Below are positions 27,744 to 36,737 of a DNA stretch of 64,000 bases, one piece after another (position 1 is the first letter of the stretch; each line of letters starts with the position of its first letter). A program made the translations under genes and the position numbers. The notes beneath the pieces were generated by a model, which worked only from the letters and a program-made list of their open reading frames with translations, was not told where the DNA came from and ran no database searches. This DNA comes from Granulicella sibirica. GTDB taxonomy: Bacteria > Acidobacteriota > Terriglobia > Terriglobales > Acidobacteriaceae. The stretch covers positions 310,001 through 374,000 of the forward strand of contig NZ_RDSM01000002.1 of NCBI RefSeq assembly GCF_004115155.1. Direction: 5' to 3'.

Positions 27744-28873
27744 AGGAGTCCCTCCGACTCGTTCCAGCCAACCATGAGGTTCATGTTCTGTACTGCCTGT
27801 CCCGCCGCACCCTTCAAGAGGTTATCAAGGCAGGAGACGATGACGAGACGCTTGCCATCCTTTGCCAGTTGAAAACCGATGTCGCAGAAGTTGGTGCGGA
27901 CGATGTGTTGGATTTGTGGCAGGCCGGGAGTGGCATGGATGCGAACCATGCTGCGGCCTGCGTAAAAGGTACGGAAAGCGGTCTCGATCTGTTCCGGCGT
28001 GCCTGGGGTTGCGAGGCGGGCGTAGATGGTCGAGAGGATGCCTCTGGGAATAGGCAAGAGGTGCGGGGTGAACTGGATCTGGTCTTCGGTGAGATGGAGT
28101 TGCTCGAGCAGTTCGCCGGTGTGGCGATGACTGAAGACTCCGTAGGCCGAGAGGTTGTCGGCGGCGTACATGAAATGCGTCTTGGCGGTGGCGGCTTTGC
28201 CTGCCCCGCTGACGCCGGACTTCGAGTCGCAGATGATCCCGTGGGTGAGGTCGAGCAGGCCTGCCTTTACGAGGGGGGCCAGAGCGAGGATGACGGAGGT
28301 GGAGTAGCAGCCGGGGTTGGCGACGAGGCGTGCGCCGGCGATGGCTTCGGCGTGGAGTTCGGGTGCGCCGAAGACGGCTTCGGTCTGGATCTTCGCGGCT
28401 TCTTCGGGGTTGGCGTCGGTGAGCTTGTAGACGTCGCGGTTCTTTGCTTCCTGCAAGCGCCAGGCTCCGCTGAGGTCGACAACGCGGATGTTGCGGGCGA
28501 GAGCTTCCGGGACCCACTCGCGGGATTGCTCGTGGGGGGTGGCGAGGAAGAGGAGATTGATGCCCTTTTCGGTGAGGAGATCCCAGGAGAAGGGGTGGAT
28601 CGGGTCGCCGAGACCGTCGGCGGTTGCGAGCTGGGGCTGCAGGTCGCCGAGGTGGAGGTTGGTTTCGGAGCGGCCGAGGAGCAGGGGATTCGTTGTCAGC
28701 TTCGGATGGTGAAGCAGGAGACGTACGAGTTCGCCGCCGGAGTAGCCGCTGACGCCCATGACGGCGACACGTGGTTCCTTTTCCAGCAGTTGGTTGGACT
28801 GGGTTGCGGTGGTGATGGTGTCAGCCAATGAATCCTTCAATCCTTCCCCGGAGAGCGCTTGCCCGTTTCTCAT
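27740..28873 (-). CDS. argC: N-acetyl-gamma-glutamyl-phosphate reductase
   Basis: The product reduces acetylglutamyl phosphate to the semialdehyde with NADPH. The dinucleotide loop is VAVMGVSGYSGGELVRLL, and the catalytic Cys is in VANPGCYSTSVILAL. About 33 residues precede the conserved domain. The ATG at 28873 lies 50 bases inside argR without a ribosome site; TTG codons at 28840 or 28828 (with AAGGA just before the latter) may be the true start. Co-transcription with argR seems certain. Confidence 0.93.
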   Translation of the reverse strand: MRNGQALSGEGLKDSLADTITTATQSNQLLEKEPRVAVMGVSGYSGGELVRLLLHHPKLTTNPLLLGRSETNLHLGDLQPQLATADGLGDPIHPFSWDLLTEKGINLLFLATPHEQSREWVPEALARNIRVVDLSGAWRLQEAKNRDVYKLTDANPEEAAKIQTEAVFGAPELHAEAIAGARLVANPGCYSTSVILALAPLVKAGLLDLTHGIICDSKSGVSGAGKAATAKTHFMYAADNLSAYGVFSHRHTGELLEQLHLTEDQIQFTPHLLPIPRGILSTIYARLATPGTPEQIETAFRTFYAGRSMVRIHATPGLPQIQHIVRTNFCDIGFQLAKDGKRLVIVSCLDNLLKGAAGQAVQNMNLMVGWNESEGLL

Positions 28874-29261
28874 CGGGGCAGATGATCAGTACGGTATCGT
28901 CGCCGGCGATCGTGCCGACGACCTCGGGCCAGTCTTCATAATCGATGCCGGCAGCGATGGGTTGGGCTCCTCCGGTGGTGGTGACGACGACGACGAGGTT
29001 CTGGGCCTGGCGGGCCTCGAGGCCGAAGCCTTTGAGGACCTCATAAATATCCGGTGAGGCGTCCTCGCCGGAGGTTGCGACGCTGGGCAGGCGGTACCCG
29101 TTCGAACCCTTCGAAAGATGCAATTCGCGGATGTCCCGTGAGAGCGTGGCCTGGGTGACGTGATGGCCGAGAGCGGCGAGTTTCCTGCGCAGATCGTCCT
29201 GATTGGCGATATTGCCTGCGCTGAGGATCTCCCGGATTGCCGAATGCCGCTGCTGCTTCAT
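28821..29261 (-). CDS. argR: Arginine repressor
   Basis: 146 residues from ATG 29261 (MKQQRHSAIREILSAGNI); longer versions read into the operator region and are rejected. It has an N-terminal winged helix with VTQATLSRDIRELHLSK as recognition element and a C-terminal oligomerisation/arginine-binding domain with VVGTIAGDDTVLIICPD, matching ArgR/AhrC hexamers. It binds ARG boxes when arginine is high. Two such boxes lie just upstream, so the operon is likely autoregulated. Confidence 0.95.
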   Translation of the reverse strand: MKQQRHSAIREILSAGNIANQDDLRRKLAALGHHVTQATLSRDIRELHLSKGSNGYRLPSVATSGEDASPDIYEVLKGFGLEARQAQNLVVVVTTTGGAQPIAAGIDYEDWPEVVGTIAGDDTVLIICPDEKRASALRGRIEGFIG

Positions 29262-29319
29262 GGTAGAGTCTGTCGAGTTCCCCCACGAGCCAGATCCGAA
29301 GAGCAGGTCCCTGTCGCGA

Positions 29320-29357
29320 GTGCATAAAAATACATAACCATGTATAAATATACACGA
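29320..29357. promoter_or_regulatory. Two tandem ARG boxes (ArgR operator)
   Basis: Two imperfect palindromes, GTGCATAAAAATACATAA at 29320-29337 and ATGTATAAATATACACGA at 29340-29357, resemble the ARG box consensus (TGAAT-A/T-ATTCA type). They are two bases apart, the spacing at which one ArgR hexamer contacts two boxes. They lie between argR (starts 29261, minus) and gltB (starts 29439, plus), so either or both promoters could be controlled. Confidence 0.8.
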
Positions 29358-29438
29358 ACCCTCCGTCAAGTCGATGGGGGGACGATCCCAACACAAGGGC
29401 TTCGAAGACGCAATACGTCTATCGAAGTATAGTGAAGC

Positions 29439-32400
29439 ATGGACTGGTTAACAGCAGATGATCGGGTAGATTCCGCCGTCGTGGACGCGGTGCGTCCGAC
29501 GGGTGTACGTACGCTTCTGGACCCACGGTTCGACCATGATTCGTGCGGCGTTGGTTTTGTGGCTTCGGTGGATGCGGTGGCCACGCATACGATTCTGCAG
29601 CAGGCGGCTACGGCGCTTGCACGTCTTGCGCATCGCGGCGCGGTGGCGGCGGATGGGAAGAGCAGCGACGGCGTTGGACTGATGACGTCGATCCCGTCCG
29701 ATTACTTGTTGAAGGCATGCGGAAAGACGCTGGAAGACGGCCACCTGCTTGGCGTGGGGATGTTGTTTCTGCCCGCGGATGCGAAGGGCGAAGAAGAGCT
29801 TCTGGAGCGATGTCTCGTCTCGCAGGATCTGAAGGTGCTTTGTTGGCGCGATGTGCCGACGAACCCGGGGAGCCTGGGTGAGATCGCGCTCTCGACGATG
29901 CCGGTGATCCGGCAGGTACTGATCGTGGATGCTCCTGGTGGGGAAGCCTCGACGATGGAACACAGGCTGTACCTTGCGCGGAAGCAGTTTGAGCGGATGC
30001 ATGAGAACGGTGAGGTGACCGGATATCTCTGTTCGCTTTCGTGTAAGACGCTTGTCTATAAGGCCATGTGTTCCGGGACGCTGCTTCCGGAGTTTTACCC
30101 TGATCTTGCTTCTCCCGAGTACATCACCCCCTTCACAGTTTTCCATCAGCGCTATGCGACGAATACGTCGCCGACGTGGCATCGCGCGCAGCCGGGCCGG
30201 ATGATGGCGCACAATGGCGAGATCAATACAGTTTGGGGTAACCGGGCGCGTATGGCGGCTCGGGATGCGACGCTTCCTGTCGAGTGCAAGCCTGTGCTGA
30301 CGAAGGGTGGCACAGATTCGACGAGCCTCGATGAGGCCGTTGAGCTGCTCTCGCGCAACGGACGGACGACTGCCGAGGCGATCCGGATGCTTCTGCCTCC
30401 GGCGACGATTGGGCATCAGCCTTCTACGTTCCTGCGGTACAACACGGATTGCGCGGAGCCGTGGGATGGTCCGGCGGCGATTGCATTCAGCGATGGGCGG
30501 CTTGTGGGTGCGGCGCTCGACCGGAATGGGCTGCGTCCCTGCCGGTTCGCGATCACGAGCGATGGGCTTGTGGTGGCTGGTTCCGAGGCCGGGCTGGTGG
30601 ATCTGGATCCGGAGAAGGTGACACATAGTGGGAGGCTTGGGCCGGGGCAGATGATCGTCGTCGATCTCGCTGAGCACAAGGTGTACGAGGATGAGGCGCT
30701 GCTGGCGCTGTTCGATGCGGGCACGGTCTATACGGATATGTCGGTCGAGACGCCGCTTGAGGCGGTTGCGGCTGCCGAGACGGATGCGGCTACGCTTCTG
30801 ACCCTGCAGCGTGGGTTCGGATATACGCGGGAAGACGTCAAGATGATCCTGCAGCCGATGGCCGCGGAGGGTAAGGACGCCGTCTGGTCGATGGGCGACG
30901 ATACGCCGCTGGCCTTCCTGGCACGCGCTCCGCGGCCGATTTATGCCTATTTTCGGCAGCGCTTTGCGCAGGTAACGAACCCCGCGATCGATCCATTACG
31001 CGAGGCTTGTGTTGTGTCGCTGCATACGCGGCTTGGACCGTGGCCCCATCTGCTGGATAAGAATGCGCCCATTCCGGGGCTTTCGCTTTCTTCTCCGTTC
31101 CTTTCGACTGGGCAGGTGAATGCGTTGCGTGAGGGGAAGTATGGGCACGTTGAGGATCTGAAGCTGGCGGAGCTGGCCTGCACGATTCCTGCGGGGACTA
31201 CGCTGGTGGCGGCGCTCGATGCGATCTGCGATCGGGCGGTGGAGCTGGTGCGGAACGGGGCGAAGATTCTTCTGCTTTCCGACCGTTTGGCTACTTCCGA
31301 GGCGGTTCCTGTGCCGATGGCGATGGCTACCGGTGCGGTTCACCAGGCGCTTGTGGCGGCTGGGCTGCGGACGCTTGCGGGGCTTGCGGTCGAGGCGGGG
31401 GATTGCCGCGATATTCACCATGCGGCGGTGCTGATCGGGTATGGAGCGGGCGCGGTTTGTCCGTGGCTTGCGCTCGAGACGGGCATGGCTCTGACGCCTG
31501 CGGGCGGGGACCGTGCGGCGAGCGAGTACAAGATGCTGAAGTCGCTCGACGCCGGGCTGGCGAAGGTGATGTCGAAGATGGGGATTTCGGTTGTCGACAG
31601 CTATCGCGGGGCGCATCTTTTCGACATTCTTGGGCTGCACCAGAGCGTTGTGGACCGGTGCTTTGTGAATACGCCTGCTCCGCTTTCGGGGATCGGGTTC
31701 GAGGAGCTTGAGTCGCATCTGCGGGCTACGTGGCAGCCTGCTCCGGTTGCTGCGGCTGCTCCGGCTTCGACGGAACTGCCTGATTATGGATGGGTTCGGT
31801 TCCGGAAGACCGAGATGGCGGAGCCGCATGCGTGGCAGCCGGCGACGGTGAAGTCGCTGCAGTCGGTGGTTGGAAGCGCGCGTGGCGTGGCGTTCCCGAC
31901 GGACCAGGCTGGGGCTTTTGCGATTTACACGAAGGGTGTGGAGAGCCGGGAGCCTTCGGTGCTGCGCGATCTGCTGGAGATTCGTCCGGCGGGGACGGAG
32001 CTTTCGCTCGATGAGATCGAGCCTTTGACTGCGATTACGAAGCGGTTTGTTGCGAGCGCTATGTCGCTTGGATCGCTTAGTCCCGAGGCTCATCAGACGA
32101 TTACCGCCGCGATGAATATGCTTGGCGGGCGGTCGAATACGGGTGAAGGCGGCGAGGACCGGGATGTGTACCGGATGCGTCCGGCGCTAGTTCCTGCGGG
32201 TTCGGGCGATGGAGCTTCTCGGACGGCTTCACAGGCTGGCGGGGTTGCGGTGGCGGAGCGGCCGGTTGAGGCTCCTGCGGTGCATGTGTCGCTGAACAAC
32301 AAGATTAAGCAGGTGGCTTCCGGCCGGTTCGGCGTTACGGCTGAGTACCTGGCGCACGCGGAAGAGATCGAGATCAAGGTGGCGCAGGGGGCGAAGCCTG

Positions 32401-33977
32401 GCGAAGGCGGGCAGCTTCCGGGGCATAAAGTCAGTGGATTGATAGCGCGGCTGCGACATGCTCAACCAGGGGTTTCACTTATTTCTCCTCCGCCACACCA
32501 CGATATCTATTCGATTGAGGATCTGGCGCAGTTGATCTACGACCTGAAGCGGGTGAATCCGCGCGCGGCTGTCGGGGTGAAGCTGGTGTCGAGCAGGGGT
32601 GTGGGGACGGTTGCGGCGGGTGTCGCGAAGGCCTATGCGGACTTTATCGTGATCGCCGGAAATACCGGCGGGACGGGGGCGGCGGCGCTTTCGAGCATCA
32701 AGTATGCCGGGAATCCCTGGGAGCTTGGGCTTTCGGAGGCGCAGCAGGTGCTGATGCATAACGGCATGCGCAGCCGGGTGCGGCTCAGGACGGATGGCGG
32801 GCTGGCGACGGCGCATGATGTGCTGGTTGCGGCTTTGCTGGGCGCGGATGAGTATGCGTTCGGGACGTCGGTGCTCGTGGTGCTTGGGTGCGACATGGCT
32901 CGGCAGTGCCACTTGAATACTTGTCCCACGGGCATTGCTACGCAGAAGCCGGAGTTGCGGGCGAAGTTCCGCGGCAAGCCGGAGCATGTGGTGCAGTTCT
33001 TTGAGCAGTTGGCGGCAGATGTGCGGCACCTGCTGGCCCGCTATAGTTTGCCTTCGCTTGAGGCGGCAATTGGACGGACAGATCTGCTGGAGCAGGTGCG
33101 GTTTGATGGGAATCTCGACCTTCAGCCGATGCTCGAGCGGGTGACGGACGGGCCACGGACCTGGATGGGTGGGCGGAACGATCGCCCGGATCCTACTCCT
33201 CCGCTGGATGAGGCCTGGGTTGCGCCCGCGGTTGAGGCGCTCTATAAGAACGAACCCTATGTTGTAACGTCCAAGGTCGACAATGGGGATCGCTCGATTG
33301 GAGCACGGCTGGCAGGAGAGTATGCTCACCATCTTGTTGAAGATGAGGGACTTACGCCAGATGCTACGTTCCACCTGGAGGGGATCGCGGGGCAGTCGTT
33401 TGGGGCGTTCGCGGTGACGGGAATGTCGCTGCAGTTGGATGGGCAGGCGAATGACTTTGTTGGCAAGGGACTGTCGGGCGGAGAGATTGTTATCCGTGCG
33501 CAGGGGCTTGCGGCGAAGAATAGCGGGCAGCACGTTATTTTGGGAAATGTGGCACTTTACGGGGGAACTGCTGGCTCTTTATACGCTGCTGGACGGGCGG
33601 GGGAGAGGTTTGCAGTTCGTAATTCGGGGGTTACGGCTGTGGTTGAGGGGGTTGGCGACCATGGATGTGAGTACATGACGGGCGGGACCGTTGCGGTGCT
33701 TGGGCGGGCCGGGATGAACTTCGGGGCGGGTATGACCGGGGGAGTCGCCTGGGTGTTCGACGAGGATGGTTCGTTTGTGAAGGATGAGCGCTATCACGTT
33801 GATTTTATGACACCTGCGGGCTTCGCGGCGTGTGAGCCGGAGGCGCAGGAGGAACTGCATTCGCTGCTTACGACGCATGCGGAGAAAGCTTCGAGCATGC
33901 TGGCTTCGACGATGCTGGAGGAGTGGCCGAAACGGGTTGAGGGCTTCGTAAGACTGACGCCAAAACCGCAAATTTAA
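29439..33977 (+). CDS. gltB: Glutamate synthase, large (alpha) subunit
   Basis: 1512 residues, the usual length. It transfers ammonia from glutamine to 2-oxoglutarate. The N-terminal glutaminase nucleophile is Cys36 in HDSCGVGFVA, exposed by propeptide removal. The FMN/synthase domain contains GEGGQLPGHKVSGLIARLRH and the Fe-S cysteines in CDMARQCHLNTCPTGIA. The C-terminal GXGXG beta-helix follows (FVGKGLSGGEIVIR). A ~35-residue Ala/Val-rich insert occurs near residue 915 (PALVPAGSGDGASRTASQ). It is divergent from argR across the ARG boxes. No gltD follows. Confidence 0.96.
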   Translation: MDWLTADDRVDSAVVDAVRPTGVRTLLDPRFDHDSCGVGFVASVDAVATHTILQQAATALARLAHRGAVAADGKSSDGVGLMTSIPSDYLLKACGKTLEDGHLLGVGMLFLPADAKGEEELLERCLVSQDLKVLCWRDVPTNPGSLGEIALSTMPVIRQVLIVDAPGGEASTMEHRLYLARKQFERMHENGEVTGYLCSLSCKTLVYKAMCSGTLLPEFYPDLASPEYITPFTVFHQRYATNTSPTWHRAQPGRMMAHNGEINTVWGNRARMAARDATLPVECKPVLTKGGTDSTSLDEAVELLSRNGRTTAEAIRMLLPPATIGHQPSTFLRYNTDCAEPWDGPAAIAFSDGRLVGAALDRNGLRPCRFAITSDGLVVAGSEAGLVDLDPEKVTHSGRLGPGQMIVVDLAEHKVYEDEALLALFDAGTVYTDMSVETPLEAVAAAETDAATLLTLQRGFGYTREDVKMILQPMAAEGKDAVWSMGDDTPLAFLARAPRPIYAYFRQRFAQVTNPAIDPLREACVVSLHTRLGPWPHLLDKNAPIPGLSLSSPFLSTGQVNALREGKYGHVEDLKLAELACTIPAGTTLVAALDAICDRAVELVRNGAKILLLSDRLATSEAVPVPMAMATGAVHQALVAAGLRTLAGLAVEAGDCRDIHHAAVLIGYGAGAVCPWLALETGMALTPAGGDRAASEYKMLKSLDAGLAKVMSKMGISVVDSYRGAHLFDILGLHQSVVDRCFVNTPAPLSGIGFEELESHLRATWQPAPVAAAAPASTELPDYGWVRFRKTEMAEPHAWQPATVKSLQSVVGSARGVAFPTDQAGAFAIYTKGVESREPSVLRDLLEIRPAGTELSLDEIEPLTAITKRFVASAMSLGSLSPEAHQTITAAMNMLGGRSNTGEGGEDRDVYRMRPALVPAGSGDGASRTASQAGGVAVAERPVEAPAVHVSLNNKIKQVASGRFGVTAEYLAHAEEIEIKVAQGAKPGEGGQLPGHKVSGLIARLRHAQPGVSLISPPPHHDIYSIEDLAQLIYDLKRVNPRAAVGVKLVSSRGVGTVAAGVAKAYADFIVIAGNTGGTGAAALSSIKYAGNPWELGLSEAQQVLMHNGMRSRVRLRTDGGLATAHDVLVAALLGADEYAFGTSVLVVLGCDMARQCHLNTCPTGIATQKPELRAKFRGKPEHVVQFFEQLAADVRHLLARYSLPSLEAAIGRTDLLEQVRFDGNLDLQPMLERVTDGPRTWMGGRNDRPDPTPPLDEAWVAPAVEALYKNEPYVVTSKVDNGDRSIGARLAGEYAHHLVEDEGLTPDATFHLEGIAGQSFGAFAVTGMSLQLDGQANDFVGKGLSGGEIVIRAQGLAAKNSGQHVILGNVALYGGTAGSLYAAGRAGERFAVRNSGVTAVVEGVGDHGCEYMTGGTVAVLGRAGMNFGAGMTGGVAWVFDEDGSFVKDERYHVDFMTPAGFAACEPEAQEELHSLLTTHAEKASSMLASTMLEEWPKRVEGFVRLTPKPQI

Positions 33978-34038
33978 GCAGGTTTCGCACGGTAGCTTGC
34001 TGGTGATTTGTGGACAGGATGTGGGCCAATGTGTGGCT

Positions 34039-34082
34039 GGCTGGACAGTGGGACGCCCTTTGGGGTGTCCTGCTGTCCGGCC
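34039..34082 (+). terminator. Probable rho-independent terminator after gltB
   Basis: A long hairpin: GGCTGGACAG (34039-34048) pairs with CTGTCCGGCC (34073-34082), and inner GGGACGCC pairs with GGTGTCCT around a CTTTG loop. A T-rich stretch, TTTCGTTTT, follows immediately. Position 60-100 bases after the gltB stop is suitable. Confidence 0.65.
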
Positions 34083-34192
34083 TTTCGTTTTGAGGGCGCA
34101 CGTCGAATGCATAGTTATGCGTCGTGTTGGCTTTCGTTGTTTGGTTTGGATAGAGTGACGTGATCGGGCCAAGGCTCGGGGCGGAAGTGAGG

Positions 34193-34843
34193 ATGACGCT
34201 GAGAACGACGAGTGCGAGTGCGGGTGGGCGGGGGAGCGATGGCGGGGGGAAGGCTCCGGGCTCGGAGAAGTATCAACGCATCCTGGATGCGGCGGTGGAG
34301 GTGATCGCGGAGAACGGATACTTCAACTCGCCGGTGAGCGCGATCGCGGCGAAGGCCGGCGTGGCGGATGGGACGATCTATCTCTACTTCAAGAGCAAGG
34401 ACGAGGTGCTGCGGACGGCGATCGATGCGGTGTTCGCGAAGTTCTACGCGATGGTCGAGGAGGAGTTCAAGCATCGGACGGGGCCTCGGGAGCAGTTGGA
34501 GTTCATTGCGCAGGTGCACCTGGAGAGCCATGAGAATCGGAGCGTGGCGATCCTGATGCAGACGGAGATGCGGCAGTCGGCGAAGTTCATCGCGGAGTTT
34601 TCGCATCGGCATTTGGTGAAGTACATCTCCGTGGTGCGGGAGGTGGTGCGGCGGGGGCAGAAGCAGGGGATCTTTCGGAGCGATGTGTCGGATGGGCTGG
34701 TGGCGCATTGTTTGTTTGGGGCGATCGACGAGCTGCTGAGCTCGGCGGTGTTTACAGGGCGGGCGTATGATGCCAAAGCGACGGCGGCACAGGTGATCGA
34801 CGTGCTGCTACATGGGATAACTGCCGGGGAGGCGCATGTTTGA
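34193..34843 (+). CDS. TetR/AcrR-family transcriptional regulator
   Basis: About 216 residues from ATG 34193 (GGAAG about seven bases upstream); a GTG at 34160 is possible. A Ser/Gly-rich N-terminal tail precedes the helix-turn-helix ISAIAAKAGVADGTIYLYF-like element (here read as SPVSAIAAKAGVADG, then TIYLYFKSKDEVL). The ligand domain contains ENRSVAILMQTEMRQ and HRHLVKYISVVREVVRRG. It overlaps the acyl-CoA synthetase start by eight bases. Like Bacillus FadR, it is plausibly an acyl-CoA-responsive repressor of fatty-acid degradation; that role is an inference from context. Confidence 0.88.
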   Translation: MTLRTTSASAGGRGSDGGGKAPGSEKYQRILDAAVEVIAENGYFNSPVSAIAAKAGVADGTIYLYFKSKDEVLRTAIDAVFAKFYAMVEEEFKHRTGPREQLEFIAQVHLESHENRSVAILMQTEMRQSAKFIAEFSHRHLVKYISVVREVVRRGQKQGIFRSDVSDGLVAHCLFGAIDELLSSAVFTGRAYDAKATAAQVIDVLLHGITAGEAHV

Positions 34844-36641
34844 TCTGAAGACGGTGAATGATGTTTTTGCCAAGGTGAGCTCGCGTGGGGAGAAGGTTGC
34901 GATGCTCTGGCAGGACCTTTCGGTGAAGGATGGGGGCGAGGCGTGGAAGCCGATTACGTCCGCCGAGGTGTATGGACGGGTGAGGGCGCTGGCGGATGTG
35001 CTGCGGGGATGGGGCGTCGGTAAGGGCGACCGGGTGGTCCTGCTGAGCGAGAACCGGTGGGAGTGGATCGTAACGGATTTTGCTACGCTTGCGATCGGGG
35101 CGGTGGACGTTCCGCTGTATGCGACGCTGACTCCGGAGCAGATTGGGTATATGCTGCGGGACTCCGAGGCGAAGGTGATCTTCGTTTCGTCGAAGGAGCA
35201 GTACGAGAAGATCGCGGCGGCGGGGGAGTTGCCTGCGTTGGCCCATGTCGTGGTGATGGACGATGGGGAATTTGCAGGGGCCGAGAAGTTCTCCGACTTG
35301 ATGAAAGATGCGGGAGCCAAGCAGGGGGTGGATGCTGCTTTCGACACGCTGGCCAGGAGTGCCGCGGGTGAGGATCTGGCTACGCTGATTTATACGTCGG
35401 GGACTACCGGTGAGCCGAAGGGCGTGATGCTGACGCACTGGAACCTGGCTAGCAATGTGAATGTGTCGACGCATCCGATGGGATTTACGGACAGGGACAG
35501 TTGTATCTCGTTTCTGCCGCTGAGCCATGTGACGGCTCGGCATACGGACTATGCGTTTATGTGCAGTGGGGTAAGGATCGCCTATCTGACGAAGTTCGAT
35601 CTGCTGCCGTCGGCTATGAAGGTGGTGCATCCTACTATCTTTCTTGGCGTGCCGCGGGTGTACGAGAAGATCCGGCAGGGGGTTGAGGGCAAGTCGGCGC
35701 ACTCGCCGGTGAAGAAAGGGATTCTGAAGTGGGCGCTTGGGGTGGGGAAGACGCACAGGGAGGAGACGCTGAAGGGGAAGGCGGCTTCGGGGTTGATGTG
35801 GGGGACGGCGCATAAGCTGGTGTACTCGAAGATTCGCGAGGCGTTTGGCGGGTGCGTGCATACGTGGATCTCGGGTGGGGCTCCGCTGGGGATGGATACG
35901 GCGGGATGGTTCGCGGATGCGGGGATCCGGATTATGGAGGGGTATGGGTTGACGGAGACGTCGCCGGTGATTGCTGTCAACTATCCGTCGGCGCATAGCA
36001 TCGGGACGGTTGGGCAGCCTTTGAAGAATGTGGAATGCCGGTTTGCTTCGGATGGGGAACTAGAGGTTCGTGGGCCTTCGGTGTTCAAGGGGTATTGGAA
36101 GAAGGAGAAGGAGACCGCCGAGGCTTTCTCCGAGGATGGTTGGTTCAAGACGGGGGATATCGGGAAGATCGATGAGGGTGGATTTCTCTCGATTACGGAC
36201 CGGAAGAAGGAGTTACTGAAGACGAGTGGAGGGAAGCTGATTGCGCCGCAGCCGATCGAGAATAAGTTGAAGGCTAATACCGTAATTAGTAATGCCGCGC
36301 TTGTCGGGGACAAGCATAAGTTTGCCTGTGTGCTGATCTCGCCTAATTTTGCTGCTCTGGAAGGGTGGGCTAAGGGGCAGGGAGTTACTACTACTGATCG
36401 GGCGGCTTTGGTGAAGGATCCTAAGGTGGTGGCGATGTATCAGGGGATCGTGGACCAGGTGAATGCGACGGTGGCGCACTTCGAGACGATGAAGCGGATG
36501 GCGGTGGTGGGGGATGAGTGGTCGGTGGAGGCGGGGGAGTTGACGCCGAGTATGAAGATGAAGAGACGGGTGATTGAGAAGAAGTATGAGCGGGAGATTG
36601 GGGAGTTTTATCGGGATGAGGGCAGTGCGAAGGCGGAGTAG
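34836..36641 (+). CDS. Long-chain acyl-CoA synthetase (AMP-forming)
   Basis: 601 residues, FadD15-like. ANL-family motifs in order: TLIYTSGTTGEPKGVMLTH (phosphate-binding), HTWISGGAPLGMDTA, EGYGLTETSPVIAVNYP, WFKTGDIGKIDEGGFLSIT and the C-terminal KTSGGKLIAPQPIENKLK with the catalytic Lys. It activates fatty acids as acyl-AMP then acyl-CoA. The ATG has GGGGAGG seven bases upstream and overlaps the TetR gene, so regulator and enzyme are coupled. Confidence 0.93.
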   Translation: MFDLKTVNDVFAKVSSRGEKVAMLWQDLSVKDGGEAWKPITSAEVYGRVRALADVLRGWGVGKGDRVVLLSENRWEWIVTDFATLAIGAVDVPLYATLTPEQIGYMLRDSEAKVIFVSSKEQYEKIAAAGELPALAHVVVMDDGEFAGAEKFSDLMKDAGAKQGVDAAFDTLARSAAGEDLATLIYTSGTTGEPKGVMLTHWNLASNVNVSTHPMGFTDRDSCISFLPLSHVTARHTDYAFMCSGVRIAYLTKFDLLPSAMKVVHPTIFLGVPRVYEKIRQGVEGKSAHSPVKKGILKWALGVGKTHREETLKGKAASGLMWGTAHKLVYSKIREAFGGCVHTWISGGAPLGMDTAGWFADAGIRIMEGYGLTETSPVIAVNYPSAHSIGTVGQPLKNVECRFASDGELEVRGPSVFKGYWKKEKETAEAFSEDGWFKTGDIGKIDEGGFLSITDRKKELLKTSGGKLIAPQPIENKLKANTVISNAALVGDKHKFACVLISPNFAALEGWAKGQGVTTTDRAALVKDPKVVAMYQGIVDQVNATVAHFETMKRMAVVGDEWSVEAGELTPSMKMKRRVIEKKYEREIGEFYRDEGSAKAE

Positions 36642-36737
36642 CATGCGTGGACTTCGCCCGAATTCTTCCGACAAGCCGACTTATCGTTACAGAGGCCATC
36701 GTAGGTATACCCGCAACGAAATCCAGCTGAGGTTCAG

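Noticed and set aside
34101..34124. GCATAGTTATGC near the TetR gene as an operator
   Set aside because: Arms are only five bases and the symmetry does not extend; too weak to list as a feature.
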